Positions 41,901-49,934 of a stretch of 64,000 nt of DNA are shown here, piece by piece; position 1 is the first letter of the stretch, and each line of letters starts with the position of its first letter. The stretch comes from Aestuariimicrobium soli. Lineage in GTDB: Bacteria; Actinomycetota; Actinomycetes; Propionibacteriales; Propionibacteriaceae. The DNA is taken from NCBI RefSeq assembly GCF_051192575.1, contig NZ_JBPJSQ010000002.1, positions 310,001 to 374,000 of the forward strand, given 5' to 3'. Both the position numbers and the translations under genes were made by a program. The notes under the pieces were generated by a model. The model was given only the letters and a program-made list of their open reading frames with translations, was not told where the DNA came from and did no database searches.

Positions 41901-43538
41901 CGGGTTCACCAGCCCGAAATCGGCGATGCTGGTCTGCTGACCGCGCAGGGTGACGGGATGGGCACGCTCGTCCACCACGGTCAACCCCAGGCTGTTCCAC
42001 AGCGGCATCGCGTGCGACAGCGTCATCGGAACGCCTGCCACCATCACCTTGACCCGCAGGTCGGCGCGTTCGGGGCGGTCGGGGCGGTACATCACCAACC
42101 GCATGTCATCGTCATCGGCCAAGGCGTTGAGTTCGAGCAGGTCGAAGAAGCCTTGACTGGGGGTGTTGGCGTCCTGGTAGGCCGCCGAGAACTCGACCCC
42201 CCGTTCGGCCGGGTCGAGGTCGCGAGCCAGGTCGACGAACCCTTCGGTCCAGTCGCGGCTGGCCTGCGTGAGGTCGCGCTGCAGGGCGGGCAGGTTCCAC
42301 TCCACCGGCCCGGTCAGGGTGAGCGTGAAGAACAACCGGGCCAGCACCGACTCGGTGACGTGGGCGCGGAAGTCGATCGAGCTCGCCCCGGAGTGGGTGC
42401 GCAGCACGCCCTCCATGGCCTCGCGCACCACCGTGTTGTAGCGGTCGCGCGGCAGGTAGACGGTCACGTAGGCGAATCGTCCCCAGGGGTCGGTGCGGAC
42501 GAACGCCCGCACCTGCCGGCGTTCCCGCAGTTCGGCGACCTCGCCCATGATCGGGGTCAGCTGGCTGACGCGGGCCTGGAACAACTCGTCGCGGGGGTAG
42601 GTGGCCAGAGCAGCCGTGATCGCCTTGCCGCGATGGCTGGCGGGGCGGGCCTGCGAGGCCTCGAGCACCCGGGCGAGCTTGTCGCGCAGCATGGGAATGC
42701 GGGAGATGTCCTCGGTGTAGGCCTTCGACGCCAGCAGGCCGACGAGGCAGCGTTCGCGCACCAGGGCACGGCTCTCGTCGAACTCGCGCACGGCCACGTA
42801 GTCACGCAGCCCGGCCCGGTGCACGACGCTGCGCTCGGAGTCCTTGGTGATCAACCACGGACGAGGGTCACGGGTCGCCACCGTCGCGTGGAAGGCCATC
42901 GGCCGATCCCCGCGGAGTTCGCCCAGCCCACTGCCCTCCACGGGAGTGAAGACGCCGTCGGCGACCGTGTGGTCCCGCGCCCCCAGGAAGACGAAGCCCT
43001 CGTCGGCGAACCAGTCCAGGGTGTCGGCCAGGGCGTCGGTCTCGGCATCGCGCCCGCGCACGGAGGCGGCGATCTCGCGGGTACGGGCCACCATGGGCTG
43101 CCAGTCGTCGACCGCCAACGACAGCCGGTCGAAGCCCGTGCGCAGGCGCTCGTCCAGTGCCCGGGCGGCCTGTTCCTGGTCGGCACCCAGCGGCGGGGTG
43201 GCGGCGGCGACGATCCACGACTCGTCGATCGTGGTGCCGTCGCGGTCGACCGTCAGGGTGGGATGGAAGAAGTCATGGATCGTCCACCCCAACGCGGTCA
43301 GCGCCATGGCCGCGGTGTCGACACAGAACGGACGATCGTCGCCGACCACCTGCACCAACCAGGCGTGCCCCAGACCCAGATCGGTCTCGGGCTTGTGCAC
43401 CTTGATCAACGTCTCCCCCGGCGCCCGCGAGGCGGCCAGTGCCACTTGGGCATCGGCGAGGGCCGTCAGGGTGGCCCGATCGTGCTGTTCGCGATCCTCG
43501 GGCAGACAGCGGTCCAACCAGGCGTCACGCAGGTTCAT
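38931..43538 (-). CDS. gdh: NAD-specific glutamate dehydrogenase, large (180 kDa) type
   Basis: The 1535-residue enzyme oxidises glutamate to 2-oxoglutarate and ammonia with NAD. It belongs to the very large class with an N-terminal ACT-like regulatory region of about 700 residues, followed by the catalytic core. Core markers include VVPVGAKGGFLPRQL (substrate Lys), DGGGVFSRQAK and GIGDMAGDVFGNGMLLS. The start ATG 43538 (MNLRDAWLDRC) has no strong Shine-Dalgarno nearby; AAGGA lies 15 bases upstream. It follows pruA and a 70-residue gene on the same strand, giving a route proline intermediate to glutamate to 2-oxoglutarate for carbon and nitrogen supply. Confidence 0.95.
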   Translation of the reverse strand: MNLRDAWLDRCLPEDREQHDRATLTALADAQVALAASRAPGETLIKVHKPETDLGLGHAWLVQVVGDDRPFCVDTAAMALTALGWTIHDFFHPTLTVDRDGTTIDESWIVAAATPPLGADQEQAARALDERLRTGFDRLSLAVDDWQPMVARTREIAASVRGRDAETDALADTLDWFADEGFVFLGARDHTVADGVFTPVEGSGLGELRGDRPMAFHATVATRDPRPWLITKDSERSVVHRAGLRDYVAVREFDESRALVRERCLVGLLASKAYTEDISRIPMLRDKLARVLEASQARPASHRGKAITAALATYPRDELFQARVSQLTPIMGEVAELRERRQVRAFVRTDPWGRFAYVTVYLPRDRYNTVVREAMEGVLRTHSGASSIDFRAHVTESVLARLFFTLTLTGPVEWNLPALQRDLTQASRDWTEGFVDLARDLDPAERGVEFSAAYQDANTPSQGFFDLLELNALADDDDMRLVMYRPDRPERADLRVKVMVAGVPMTLSHAMPLWNSLGLTVVDERAHPVTLRGQQTSIADFGLVNPPGVKWDTPDRQRVLDAFEACHRGAMDVDQLNALVTTAGLTWRQVVVLRTVSRYLLQAGIAYSQAYVAQTLLEHPVLARALSELFDAKFDPDLFPDDGADLADRRRAVHTLSTAIAGELDEVTSLDADRILRSFLQVIDACVRTNAFVPSARATALKLVPTELALLPKPRPAFEIFVHSPRVEGVHLRFGAVARGGLRWSDRPEDFRTEVLGLVKAQMVKNTVIVPVGAKGGFLPRQLPPASDRPAWLAEGQECYRIFIGSLLDVTDNLVGGEVVAAERVVRHDCLDASMGDTYLVVAADKGTATFSDLANQIAVERGFWLGDAFASGGSKGYDHKEMGITARGAWESVKRHLAEAGIDSQTTDFTCVGIGDMAGDVFGNGMLLSEHIGLVAAFNHQHIFLDPTPDTARGFAERRRLFELPRSTWDDYDRTAISDGGGVFSRQAKAIEISPEVAALLDLDAAVGTMTPTDLIRAILQAPVDLLFNGGIGTYVKAETETHAEVGDRANDALRVNGSDLRCRVVGEGGNLGLTQKGRIEYARAGGRVNTDFIDNSAGVDTSDHEVNIKILLAGAIEAGLIDEAGRDELLPTMTDEIAQLVLVHNIDQNVALANARSRAAAMSWVHESLMQHLEQAVGLDRELEGLPNREAMQAIVDRGEALSNPEMCSLMAWTKIWLEREVLASDLPDDPYLQHRVHSYFPTRLRERFAAQIDQHPLRREIITTVAVNRFVNSQGISACHRLATETGRTPDEVIRAQLVARSIFGAGRYEVALARTGMDPALQLDLRLSVRKLVERGTRWLLMHRRGTLDIAGEIEQLAPAIDALVANLPSLLTARGRGLRDDALAKSLARGVEPGLAEIAANAPSLHLGLAMIEVSRRVDRDLLVTASTFVELVERLELDSLLPLIEGLPRTSEWDVQARSAMRDEMLQLQTDLTAQALEVGSVDAWGARVPRLDDRLAQLKQATSAGPDLARLSVALRIVRGMYDAVKAG

Positions 43539-43578
43539 GACTCGTCACACGTCCTTGTGCTCGATGTTCGGGTTTGGG

Positions 43579-43791
43579 TCAGTCGGTGGTCACGAACCAG
43601 TCGTCGTCGACCAGATCACCGAGGTCGGCGGGGGTGGCTGGGGTGCAGACGACGTACTCGATTGCCTCGTCGTCGTCCTCACCCGCGAACCGCTCCCCGA
43701 TGACGGCGACCTCGAAGCCGAGGGCGTCGATCCGCTCGGCCAGTTCTGCGGCGGCGGTCTCGTCCTCGAGGTGAATGCGGGTGATGCTCAC
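43579..43791 (-). CDS. Small acidic protein between pruA and the glutamate dehydrogenase gene, function unknown
   Basis: A 70-residue product starting at GTG 43791, which overlaps the pruA stop (GTGA), and ending 40 bases before the dehydrogenase start. It reads SITRIHLEDETAAAELAERI near the N-terminus, then an acidic loop FAGEDDDEAIEYVV and a tail DLVDDDWFVTTD. The alternation (beta strand, amphipathic helix, strand VAVIGERF) suggests a small alpha/beta fold like an ACT or ferredoxin-like half. No known family is recognised. Translational coupling to pruA and the good codon use argue that it is real; a regulatory subunit of either enzyme is one possibility. Confidence 0.65.
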   Translation of the reverse strand: MSITRIHLEDETAAAELAERIDALGFEVAVIGERFAGEDDDEAIEYVVCTPATPADLGDLVDDDWFVTTD

Positions 43792-45431
43792 TGGTCGGCC
43801 TCCGGTTGCATGTGCGGGTAGCGGTGGTCGACGATCGGGGCCAGGGTCTCCTTGACGGCCCGCGGGCTCGCCCACCGGGCGATGTTCCACAACGATCCTG
43901 CCTTGTCGTTGGTGCCCGAGGCACGTGCCCCGCCGAACGGCTGCTGGCCGACGACGGCACCGGTCGGCTTGTCGTTGACGTAGAAGTTGCCGGCCGCCTG
44001 CCGCAGGCCCCGGGCGGCCTGCTGGATGGCGGCGCGATCGGTGGCCAGCACGGCCCCGGTGAGTGCGTACTGGGCCGTCGAGTCGACGGTCTCGATCATC
44101 CGCTCCCACTGGTCGTCGGCGTAGACGTGGATGCCCAGGATCGGCCCGAAGTACTCGGTGCGGAAGATCTCGTCACCGGGGTCGTCCGAGGTGATCAGCG
44201 TCGGCCGCACGAACCAGCCCTCGGTGTCGTCGTAGGTTCCGCCCGCGATGACCTCGGTGGACGACTGCGCGTGCGCCCGGTCGATGGCGTCGCGGTGCTT
44301 GGCGAAGGCTCGTTGGTCGATGACGGCCGAGGTGAAGTGGCCCAGGTCGCGCACGTCGCCGACGGACAGGCCTTCGGTGACCTCGACGAGTTCGTCGCGG
44401 ATCGTGTCCCACAGCGAGCGCGGCAGGTAGGCGCGCGACGCGGCCGAGCACTTCTGCCCGGAGTACTCGAAGGCACCGCGCACCAGAGCGGTCACCGTGA
44501 GCGCGGGGTCGGCGCTGGGGTGGGCCAGCACGAAGTCCTTGCCTCCGGTCTCGCCCACCATTCGGGGGTAGCCGCGGTAACGGGAGATGTTCTGCCCGAT
44601 CTCGCGCCACAGGTGCTGGAAGGTCGGGGTCGAGCCCGTGAAGTGCACCCCGGCCAGGCGCGGGTCGGCCAGCGCCACCTCGCTCACCTCGGGGCCGGCG
44701 CCGGGCACCAGGGTGATCACGCCGTCGGGCACCCCGGCGGCCTCGAACAGGTCCATGGTGACCTGGGCGGCGAACTGCTGGGTGAGCGACGGCTTCCACA
44801 GCACCACGTTGCCCATCAGCGCGGGCGCCGCCGGCAGGTTCGCCGCGATGGCGGTGAAGTTGAAGGGGCTGATCGCGTAGACGAAGCCCTCGAGGGGGCG
44901 GTACTCCATGCGGTTCCAGACCCCGGGCGAGCTCTGCGGCTGCACGGCGGTGATCTGGCGAGCGAACTCGACGTTGAACCGCAGGAAGTCGACCAGCTCA
45001 CAGGCCGAGTCGATCTCGGCCTGCTGCACCGTCTTGCCCTGGCCCAGCATGGTCGCCGCGTTCAGCCGGTCGCGCCACGGCCCCGCGGCCAGGTCGGCCG
45101 CCCGCAGGAAGATCGCCGCCCGCGCCTCGAGGCCGAGTTCGTCCCAGTCGTGGGCGACCCGCTGACCCGACTCGATGGCCTCGCGCACGTCGTCGGCGGT
45201 CGACAGCGCCACCCGGCCGAGCACGTGGTGGCGGTCCGACGGCATGGTCACGTCGACCAGGTCGCCACCCGCGAGGCGTCGTCCGTTGCCGAAGGCGCCG
45301 GTGAGGTCGACGGGCTCGGACGAGGCGTAGGTCTGCAGCTGCGCCTGCAGGGACCCGCGCTCGGGCGATCCCGGCGCGTAACCCAACACGCGCTCGTTCA
45401 CGGGCACGGGGAACGACGAGGAGCTCTGCAT
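43788..45431 (-). CDS. pruA: L-glutamate gamma-semialdehyde (P5C) dehydrogenase
   Basis: An NAD-dependent aldehyde dehydrogenase that oxidises glutamate semialdehyde to glutamate in proline and arginine breakdown. It has 547 residues, usual for the group-1 PruA family. The catalytic Cys is C328 in GQKCSAASRAY, the general base E294 in VGETGGKDF, and the cofactor segments are ISPFNFTA and FTGSTPTF. ATG 45431 lies six bases after a TAGACT box, so it is probably leaderless. No proline dehydrogenase gene is in the window. It heads the pruA-70 aa-gdh unit. Confidence 0.95.
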   Translation of the reverse strand: MQSSSSFPVPVNERVLGYAPGSPERGSLQAQLQTYASSEPVDLTGAFGNGRRLAGGDLVDVTMPSDRHHVLGRVALSTADDVREAIESGQRVAHDWDELGLEARAAIFLRAADLAAGPWRDRLNAATMLGQGKTVQQAEIDSACELVDFLRFNVEFARQITAVQPQSSPGVWNRMEYRPLEGFVYAISPFNFTAIAANLPAAPALMGNVVLWKPSLTQQFAAQVTMDLFEAAGVPDGVITLVPGAGPEVSEVALADPRLAGVHFTGSTPTFQHLWREIGQNISRYRGYPRMVGETGGKDFVLAHPSADPALTVTALVRGAFEYSGQKCSAASRAYLPRSLWDTIRDELVEVTEGLSVGDVRDLGHFTSAVIDQRAFAKHRDAIDRAHAQSSTEVIAGGTYDDTEGWFVRPTLITSDDPGDEIFRTEYFGPILGIHVYADDQWERMIETVDSTAQYALTGAVLATDRAAIQQAARGLRQAAGNFYVNDKPTGAVVGQQPFGGARASGTNDKAGSLWNIARWASPRAVKETLAPIVDHRYPHMQPEADQ

Positions 45432-45437
45432 GTCGCC

Positions 45438-45443
45438 AGTCTA
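45438..45443 (-). promoter_or_regulatory. -10 element of a leaderless pruA promoter
   Basis: TAGACT on the minus strand, six bases before ATG 45431. It lies between the terminator of the upstream PKD gene and pruA, so the pruA unit is transcribed separately. Confidence 0.55.
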
Positions 45444-45483
45444 GGACCGACCCGAGAGGATCCCGCAACATTCGCGGGCAGTG

Positions 45484-45523
45484 CGGCGCCGGGCCGCAAA
45501 ATCTGTCTTGCAACCCGGCGCCG
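45484..45523 (-). terminator. Strong terminator hairpin after the PKD-domain gene
   Basis: CGGCGCCGGG (45484-45493) pairs perfectly with CCCGGCGCCG (45514-45523) over 10 bp, with a 20-base loop that can pair further through GGC/GCC-type contacts. It begins 12 bases past the stop of the PKD gene and before the pruA promoter. Confidence 0.65.
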
Positions 45524-45534
45524 ATCACTGGATC

Positions 45535-47625
45535 TCACTTGGTGTTGAGCTTGAACACCCCCGCCACGTCATCGGCGGCGTAGCGATCGGTCACGCCGGC
45601 CCACGACGCCTGCACCGGGTAGCTGCCGGGCTTCTGGGTGAGCTTGATCGATCCGGTGCCCACTCCCTGGGAGTTGGTGGTCACCGTGGTCGACTGGGTG
45701 CCGATGGCGATGGTCACCGTCTGGCTGGCCAGCGGACGACCGAGCGCGTCGACGAGTCGCACGCTGACCGGAGCGACCTTGTTGGGCTTGCCCGTGACGG
45801 CTCCGGTGTAGGTGAGGGTGGAGCCCATCACCGAGACCTGGAAGGACTCGGTGGCGGAATCGTCACCCACGTACAGCGCCGAGCCGGCGTAGCTGGCGGA
45901 GACGTCGTACGAACCCGCCACCAGGCCCACGACCTGGGTGCGGCTGGCACCGCCCGAGGCCCCCGTCGAGGCCTGTTCCGCCGTAGCGACACCGAGGGTG
46001 AACGCGACCGCGGCGCCCTGGACCGGCATGCCGAACTCGTCGGTGACCGACGCCGACAGCGTGGCCGTGGCCGAGTGGGCCGCGGCGTTGTCGCCGGTGT
46101 AGCTGGTGGTGGTCGTCCGCGCGGTGACCGTCACGGGAACGGTGCTCGTGGTGCAGCCGCCGTCTTTGTCACAGACCGTCAGGCCCACCTGGTAGGTGCC
46201 GGGCGCGGCCCACTGATGGGTCTCGGTGGCGCCACCGTCACTGATCGCGGTGCCGTCGTCGAAGGTCCAGGCGTAGGTGAGGCTGGACTGGTCGGCGGTG
46301 CCGGGATCGATCGCCTGTGCCTTCAGGCTGAGCGGTCGACCCCACGCCAGCGTGGCGTTGTCCGGCGTCACCGTCAGCGCGGGCACCGCGTTCGACACCG
46401 TCACCGAGAACGAGGTGGTGTCACTCAGGCCGGTGACATCGGTGAAGGTGACGCTGCCGGTGTAGGCCCCGTTGTCGGTGAAGGTCTTGTGCGGCGACGG
46501 CCCGTACTCCGTGCTGCCGTCACTGAACCGCCACACGTAGCTGCCTCCCGCGGCGCACGGGCCAGTGGCGCTGGCGGTCATCGCCACCGGCGATCCCTCG
46601 ACGCCCATGTAGGACGACGCGGTCGACACCACGGGAGCGATGTTGTTGGCCTGCAGGGCCCCCATGTCGACCGACCCGCCGCCGTTGTTCAGGTTGACGG
46701 TGCCGGCCCGCGAATCGAGAGGCACGGTCTGGCTGAAGACGTTGATGTAGGGGAAGTCCGGGTAGGGAACCAACGGGATCGGCACCGGCGACGAGACGTC
46801 GACGTTGAGCTGCACGCCCGTGGCGAAGCTGAGGGTACGCTGCGCCGAGAAGTCGCTCACGGCGTAGTTCAGGATGTCCCCCGCCCCGACGCGGCAGCCG
46901 ACGGTGAGGTCATCGGTGCGGACGCTCTCCGAGGGCTGCAGCACCGCGTTCGGCGCCACCATGGCCCCACCGGAGGTGGCGGAGCGGTTGGCCTGCGAGG
47001 TCTGCAGGTCGCTGATCTGCACCTGCGAGACCAGCTTGAGAGTGACCTTCGGCAGCAGCGGGCCCAGGGCACCCACCACCGACGGAGCCGGCTCGAGCAC
47101 CGTCAGTTCGCCCGACTCGATGGAGCAGGTGGCGTAGTGGCCGCCGGCGTCGGGCATGCAGACGCCGGTCATGGGCACCGACACCGTGAACGAGACGTCG
47201 ACGGGGTTGCCGAGCACCTGGGCGGTGCCGTGCAGGTTGGCCGAGTACGTCATGGTGAGCAGTCCCGAGGCCGGGTCGAAGCGATACCCCGGGTCGAGGG
47301 CTCGGCCCTGGCGCACGTTGTCGGGGTTCCAGGTGACGCCGAGCGCCCCGGTTTCCGACCAGCTGGTGTCGGCCGAGAGGGTGATCGACCCGCTGAAGTC
47401 ACCCGAGGTGGTGCTGGCGGTCACCGATCCGAGGTTGGCGCTGCTGGTGAAGCCGACCGGAATGGTGGCGGACGAGGTGGCCGCGCGAGCAGGGCTCAGG
47501 AAGGCGGTCATCATGAGCGCCATCACCGCGACGAAGGTCGCGGCGATGCGTCCCGTCAGTCGCCGGCCCCGGGTGTGAATGGGGTGGGTGGGAATGGGGT
47601 GGGTGAGGGTGGGGTGGATGGGCAT
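45535..47625 (-). CDS. Secreted PKD- and Ig-like-domain protein
   Basis: A 696-residue surface or secreted protein. A signal peptide follows a 20-residue His/Pro-rich leader: hydrophobic core FVAVMALMMTAFL, then SPARA-ATSS as likely cleavage. About 280 residues of unassigned beta-rich sequence follow, then two PKD domains (YVWRFSDGSTEYGPS ... and YAWTFDDGTAISDGG ...), then Ig-like repeats of the bacterial adhesin type (SATLSASVTDEFGMPVQGA; KVAPVSVRLVDALGRPLAS). There is no LPXTG, membrane anchor or catalytic motif. ATG 47625 has GGAG before it. It lies just downstream of a two-component pair, separated by a terminator-like stem. Confidence 0.8.
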   Translation of the reverse strand: MPIHPTLTHPIPTHPIHTRGRRLTGRIAATFVAVMALMMTAFLSPARAATSSATIPVGFTSSANLGSVTASTTSGDFSGSITLSADTSWSETGALGVTWNPDNVRQGRALDPGYRFDPASGLLTMTYSANLHGTAQVLGNPVDVSFTVSVPMTGVCMPDAGGHYATCSIESGELTVLEPAPSVVGALGPLLPKVTLKLVSQVQISDLQTSQANRSATSGGAMVAPNAVLQPSESVRTDDLTVGCRVGAGDILNYAVSDFSAQRTLSFATGVQLNVDVSSPVPIPLVPYPDFPYINVFSQTVPLDSRAGTVNLNNGGGSVDMGALQANNIAPVVSTASSYMGVEGSPVAMTASATGPCAAGGSYVWRFSDGSTEYGPSPHKTFTDNGAYTGSVTFTDVTGLSDTTSFSVTVSNAVPALTVTPDNATLAWGRPLSLKAQAIDPGTADQSSLTYAWTFDDGTAISDGGATETHQWAAPGTYQVGLTVCDKDGGCTTSTVPVTVTARTTTTSYTGDNAAAHSATATLSASVTDEFGMPVQGAAVAFTLGVATAEQASTGASGGASRTQVVGLVAGSYDVSASYAGSALYVGDDSATESFQVSVMGSTLTYTGAVTGKPNKVAPVSVRLVDALGRPLASQTVTIAIGTQSTTVTTNSQGVGTGSIKLTQKPGSYPVQASWAGVTDRYAADDVAGVFKLNTK
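47578..47622 (-). repeat. In-frame 15-bp minisatellite at the start of the PKD-domain gene
   Basis: Three tandem 15-bp units (AATGGGGTGGGTGGG, AATGGGGTGGGTGAG, GGTGGGGTGGATGGG, plus-strand sense) follow the start codon. They encode the pentads PIHPT, LTHPI, PTHPI ahead of the signal peptide. Gain or loss of units would keep the frame and change only the leader length. Confidence 0.7.
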
Positions 47626-47706
47626 GGCTGCTCCGATCTCTGGTGGGTGGGAGGCGGCCCTCCCCCCGAAGCGCCGCCCTCCCTGGGCACACTGAAACCC
47701 GCGGCC

Positions 47707-47748
47707 GTCCCGGGTGTCACGGGACACTGTCCCGGCACAGGCCGGGAC
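47707..47748 (-). terminator. Nested hairpin after the response-regulator gene
   Basis: The outer stem is GTCCCGG (47707-47713) with CCGGGAC (47742-47748); the inner is CGGGAC (47720-47725) with GTCCCG (47729-47734), loop ACT. It starts directly after the regulator stop and ends 82 bases before the PKD gene start. It may end or attenuate transcription into that gene. Confidence 0.55.
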
Positions 47749-48399
47749 TCAGGCGTGTCGGCCCAGACCCGCCGACCTCGCCTTCGCGATGGCCTGTGCC
47801 CGGTCGGAGACCTGCAGCTTCGCGAACAGGTTCGAGACCAGGTTGCGCACCGTCTTGGACGAGATGCCCAGCCGCGTGGCCACCGCCTGGTTGTCGCAAC
47901 CCCGGGCGACCAGCGCCAGCACCTCCCGCTCCCGCGGGGTCAACCGGTCGAAGGGCAGGTGGGCGCGGGTGACGGTGTCGAACCACGTGTTCACCCGGGT
48001 GGTCAGGGCACCCGAGAACACCACTCCCCCCACCGCGATCCCGCGAATGGCCTCCAACACCTCCTGCGGCGCCGCCGTCTTGACCACGTACCCACGGGCT
48101 CCCGCCCGGAAGGCCCGGAACACGACCTCGTCGTCGTCGAACATGCTGAGCATCAGCACGTGGGGAGGATCATCGCTCGCGCAGATCTGTCGGGCAGCCT
48201 CCACGCCGTCGAGGCCGGGCAGGTTCAAGTCCATCACCACGACGTCGGGACGCAGCCGATGGGCAAGCGCCACGGCCTCCTCGCCGTTGCCGCAGGTGCC
48301 GACCACCGTCAGGTCGGGAGCGACGCCGATCAGCCCCACCAGGCCCTGCAAGTAGACGGGATGGTCCTCGGCGAGCATGACCGAGATCGGCGTGGTCAT
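47749..48399 (-). CDS. LuxR/NarL-type two-component response regulator
   Basis: A 216-residue regulator. The receiver domain has the acidic pair at E11-D12 and the phospho-acceptor D57 (VVMDLNLPG), with the K of VVKTAAP completing the site. The C-terminal LuxR helix-turn-helix is clear: LTPREREVLALVARGCDNQA VATRLGISSKTV (two adjoining pieces). ATG 48399 overlaps the kinase stop by four bases (ATGA). It ends just before a nested hairpin and the PKD-domain gene, which is a possible target. What it senses is unknown because the kinase has no sensor domain. Confidence 0.92.
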   Translation of the reverse strand: MTTPISVMLAEDHPVYLQGLVGLIGVAPDLTVVGTCGNGEEAVALAHRLRPDVVVMDLNLPGLDGVEAARQICASDDPPHVLMLSMFDDDEVVFRAFRAGARGYVVKTAAPQEVLEAIRGIAVGGVVFSGALTTRVNTWFDTVTRAHLPFDRLTPREREVLALVARGCDNQAVATRLGISSKTVRNLVSNLFAKLQVSDRAQAIAKARSAGLGRHA

Positions 48400-49079
48400 C
48401 GGGACGACCGGATCGGAAGCCACGCCTGCACCACCGTGCCGGGCTGGCGGGGGCGGCGGGTGACGGTGCATCGTCCGCCCAGTTCGGCGGCCCGCTCGCG
48501 CATCACGGTCAGCCCGACGCCGGCGTGCACCCCATCGGCGACGCCGACCCCGTCGTCGGTGACGCGCACGAGCACTCCCGTGGCATCGCGCAACAGGCAG
48601 ATGTCCACCCTCGAGGCGCCGGAATGGTGGGCCACGTTCGAGAGCGCACTCGAGACGATCCGGTACACGGCGACCTCGAGGGCGGCCGACAGCGGGGCGT
48701 CCCAGTCACCCTGGGCCTCGAAGGTCGCGGCGATCGGGCGCAGGTCGTCGGCCCGGTCGCGCAGGGCGGCCAGCAGGCCACGGTCGTCGAGGGCAGGCGG
48801 ACGAAGGTCGTAACTGAGGGTGCGCAGGGCCGTCGCGGCCTGGGCGGCCTCGGCCACCATCAGCATCAGCAGGGCATCGACCGCGGACCGGTCGACCTGT
48901 TCGTCGGCCACCAGCGCCCGCACCGTCTGCGCCCGCAGCCCGAGACTGGCCACCGTGGGGGCGACGTCGTCGTGGAGTCTGCGTCGAAGGGCGCGGCGTT
49001 CCTCCTCGCGGGCCAGCACGATGCCCTCGCGCGAAACCTCTGCCGATCGTGGCACGGTTCCCCCTTCCCCCCGAGCCAC
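48396..49079 (-). CDS. Short soluble histidine kinase (HisKA_3 type)
   Basis: Of 227 residues, the dimerisation/phosphotransfer helix carries H36 in RRRLHDDVAPTVASLGL, with DDVA where many relatives have DELG. The ATPase domain has an N box (SSALSNVAHHSGAS), G1 (DDGVGV) and G2 (GVGLTVMRERAAELGG). There is no transmembrane segment, GAF or PAS domain: only about 20 residues precede the DHp helix. It must sense through a partner or be cytoplasmic. GTG 49079 is the longest start; GTG 49055 is possible. It is translationally coupled to the response regulator and follows ku by 33 bases. Confidence 0.85.
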   Translation of the reverse strand: MARGEGGTVPRSAEVSREGIVLAREEERRALRRRLHDDVAPTVASLGLRAQTVRALVADEQVDRSAVDALLMLMVAEAAQAATALRTLSYDLRPPALDDRGLLAALRDRADDLRPIAATFEAQGDWDAPLSAALEVAVYRIVSSALSNVAHHSGASRVDICLLRDATGVLVRVTDDGVGVADGVHAGVGLTVMRERAAELGGRCTVTRRPRQPGTVVQAWLPIRSSR

Positions 49080-49112
49080 ATCGTACGCGGCCGGGGCGGG
49101 GGGCAGAAGGGG

Positions 49113-49934
49113 TCAGCCGGCCTTGGCGGCCTTCGCGTCGGCCGCCGCCTGCTCGCGCTTGGCCTTGGCGGCCGCGACGGAGGCCTTGAGGGCCGCGACC
49201 AGGTCGACGACCTCGGCCGGCTTGCCCTCCTCGACACCGGACTCCTCCAGCGCCACCCCGGTGAGCTTCGACTGCACCACGGCGTCGAGCGCCTCGCGGT
49301 AGGCGTCCGAGAACTGGCCGGGGTCGAACTCGCCCTCGAGTTCCTTGATGAACGACTCGGCCATCTTCACCTCGGCCGCCGACGCCTTCACGTCGCTGGG
49401 CGGCTCGGCGAACGAGGTGTCGCGCAGTTCGTCGGGCCACAGCATGGTGTGCATCACCAGCACGTGGTCGCGGGGGCGGATCAGCGCCAGCGACTCGCGC
49501 TGACGCAGGGCGACCTTGACGACGGCCGACTTGCCGGTGGCCGCCAGAGCGTCGCGCAGCAGCACGTAGGGCTTGCCGCCGGGGCCGTCGGCCTCGAGCA
49601 CGTAGGTCTTCTCGAAGTAGGTCGGGTCGACCGCCGCAGCATCGACGAACTGGACGACCTCGACGGCCTTGGTCGACGGCAGCGGCAGGTCGTCGAAGTC
49701 GGACTTCTCGAGAATCGCGACCCGCCCGTCGGGGGCCTCGTAACCCTTGGCGATCTCGGCGAAGGGCACTTCCTTGCCGCACTTCTCGCACACGCGCTTG
49801 TACTTGATCCGACCGCCGTCGGCGGGGTGCACCTGGTGGAAGGAGATGTCCTTCGACTCGGTGGCTCCGAACAGTCTGACGGGAATGGTGACCAGCCCGA
49901 ACGAGATGGCGCCCTTCCACATGGAACGAGGCAT
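49113..49934 (-). CDS. ku: Ku homodimeric DNA end-binding protein (NHEJ)
   Basis: The 273-residue bacterial Ku starts MPRSMWKGAISFGLVTIPVRL, the diagnostic N-terminus, with the zinc-ribbon-like VCEKCGKEVP and the core DHVLVMHTMLWPDELRD. A lysine/alanine tail (AAKAKREQAAADAKAAKAG) matches the short basic C-terminus that aids DNA threading and ligase contact. GGAGGA precedes ATG 49934, whose A is shared with the upstream gene's TGA. No LigD ligase lies next to it; the stand-alone polymerase domain is at 14096. The ligase must be elsewhere. Confidence 0.95.
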   Translation of the reverse strand: MPRSMWKGAISFGLVTIPVRLFGATESKDISFHQVHPADGGRIKYKRVCEKCGKEVPFAEIAKGYEAPDGRVAILEKSDFDDLPLPSTKAVEVVQFVDAAAVDPTYFEKTYVLEADGPGGKPYVLLRDALAATGKSAVVKVALRQRESLALIRPRDHVLVMHTMLWPDELRDTSFAEPPSDVKASAAEVKMAESFIKELEGEFDPGQFSDAYREALDAVVQSKLTGVALEESGVEEGKPAEVVDLVAALKASVAAAKAKREQAAADAKAAKAG

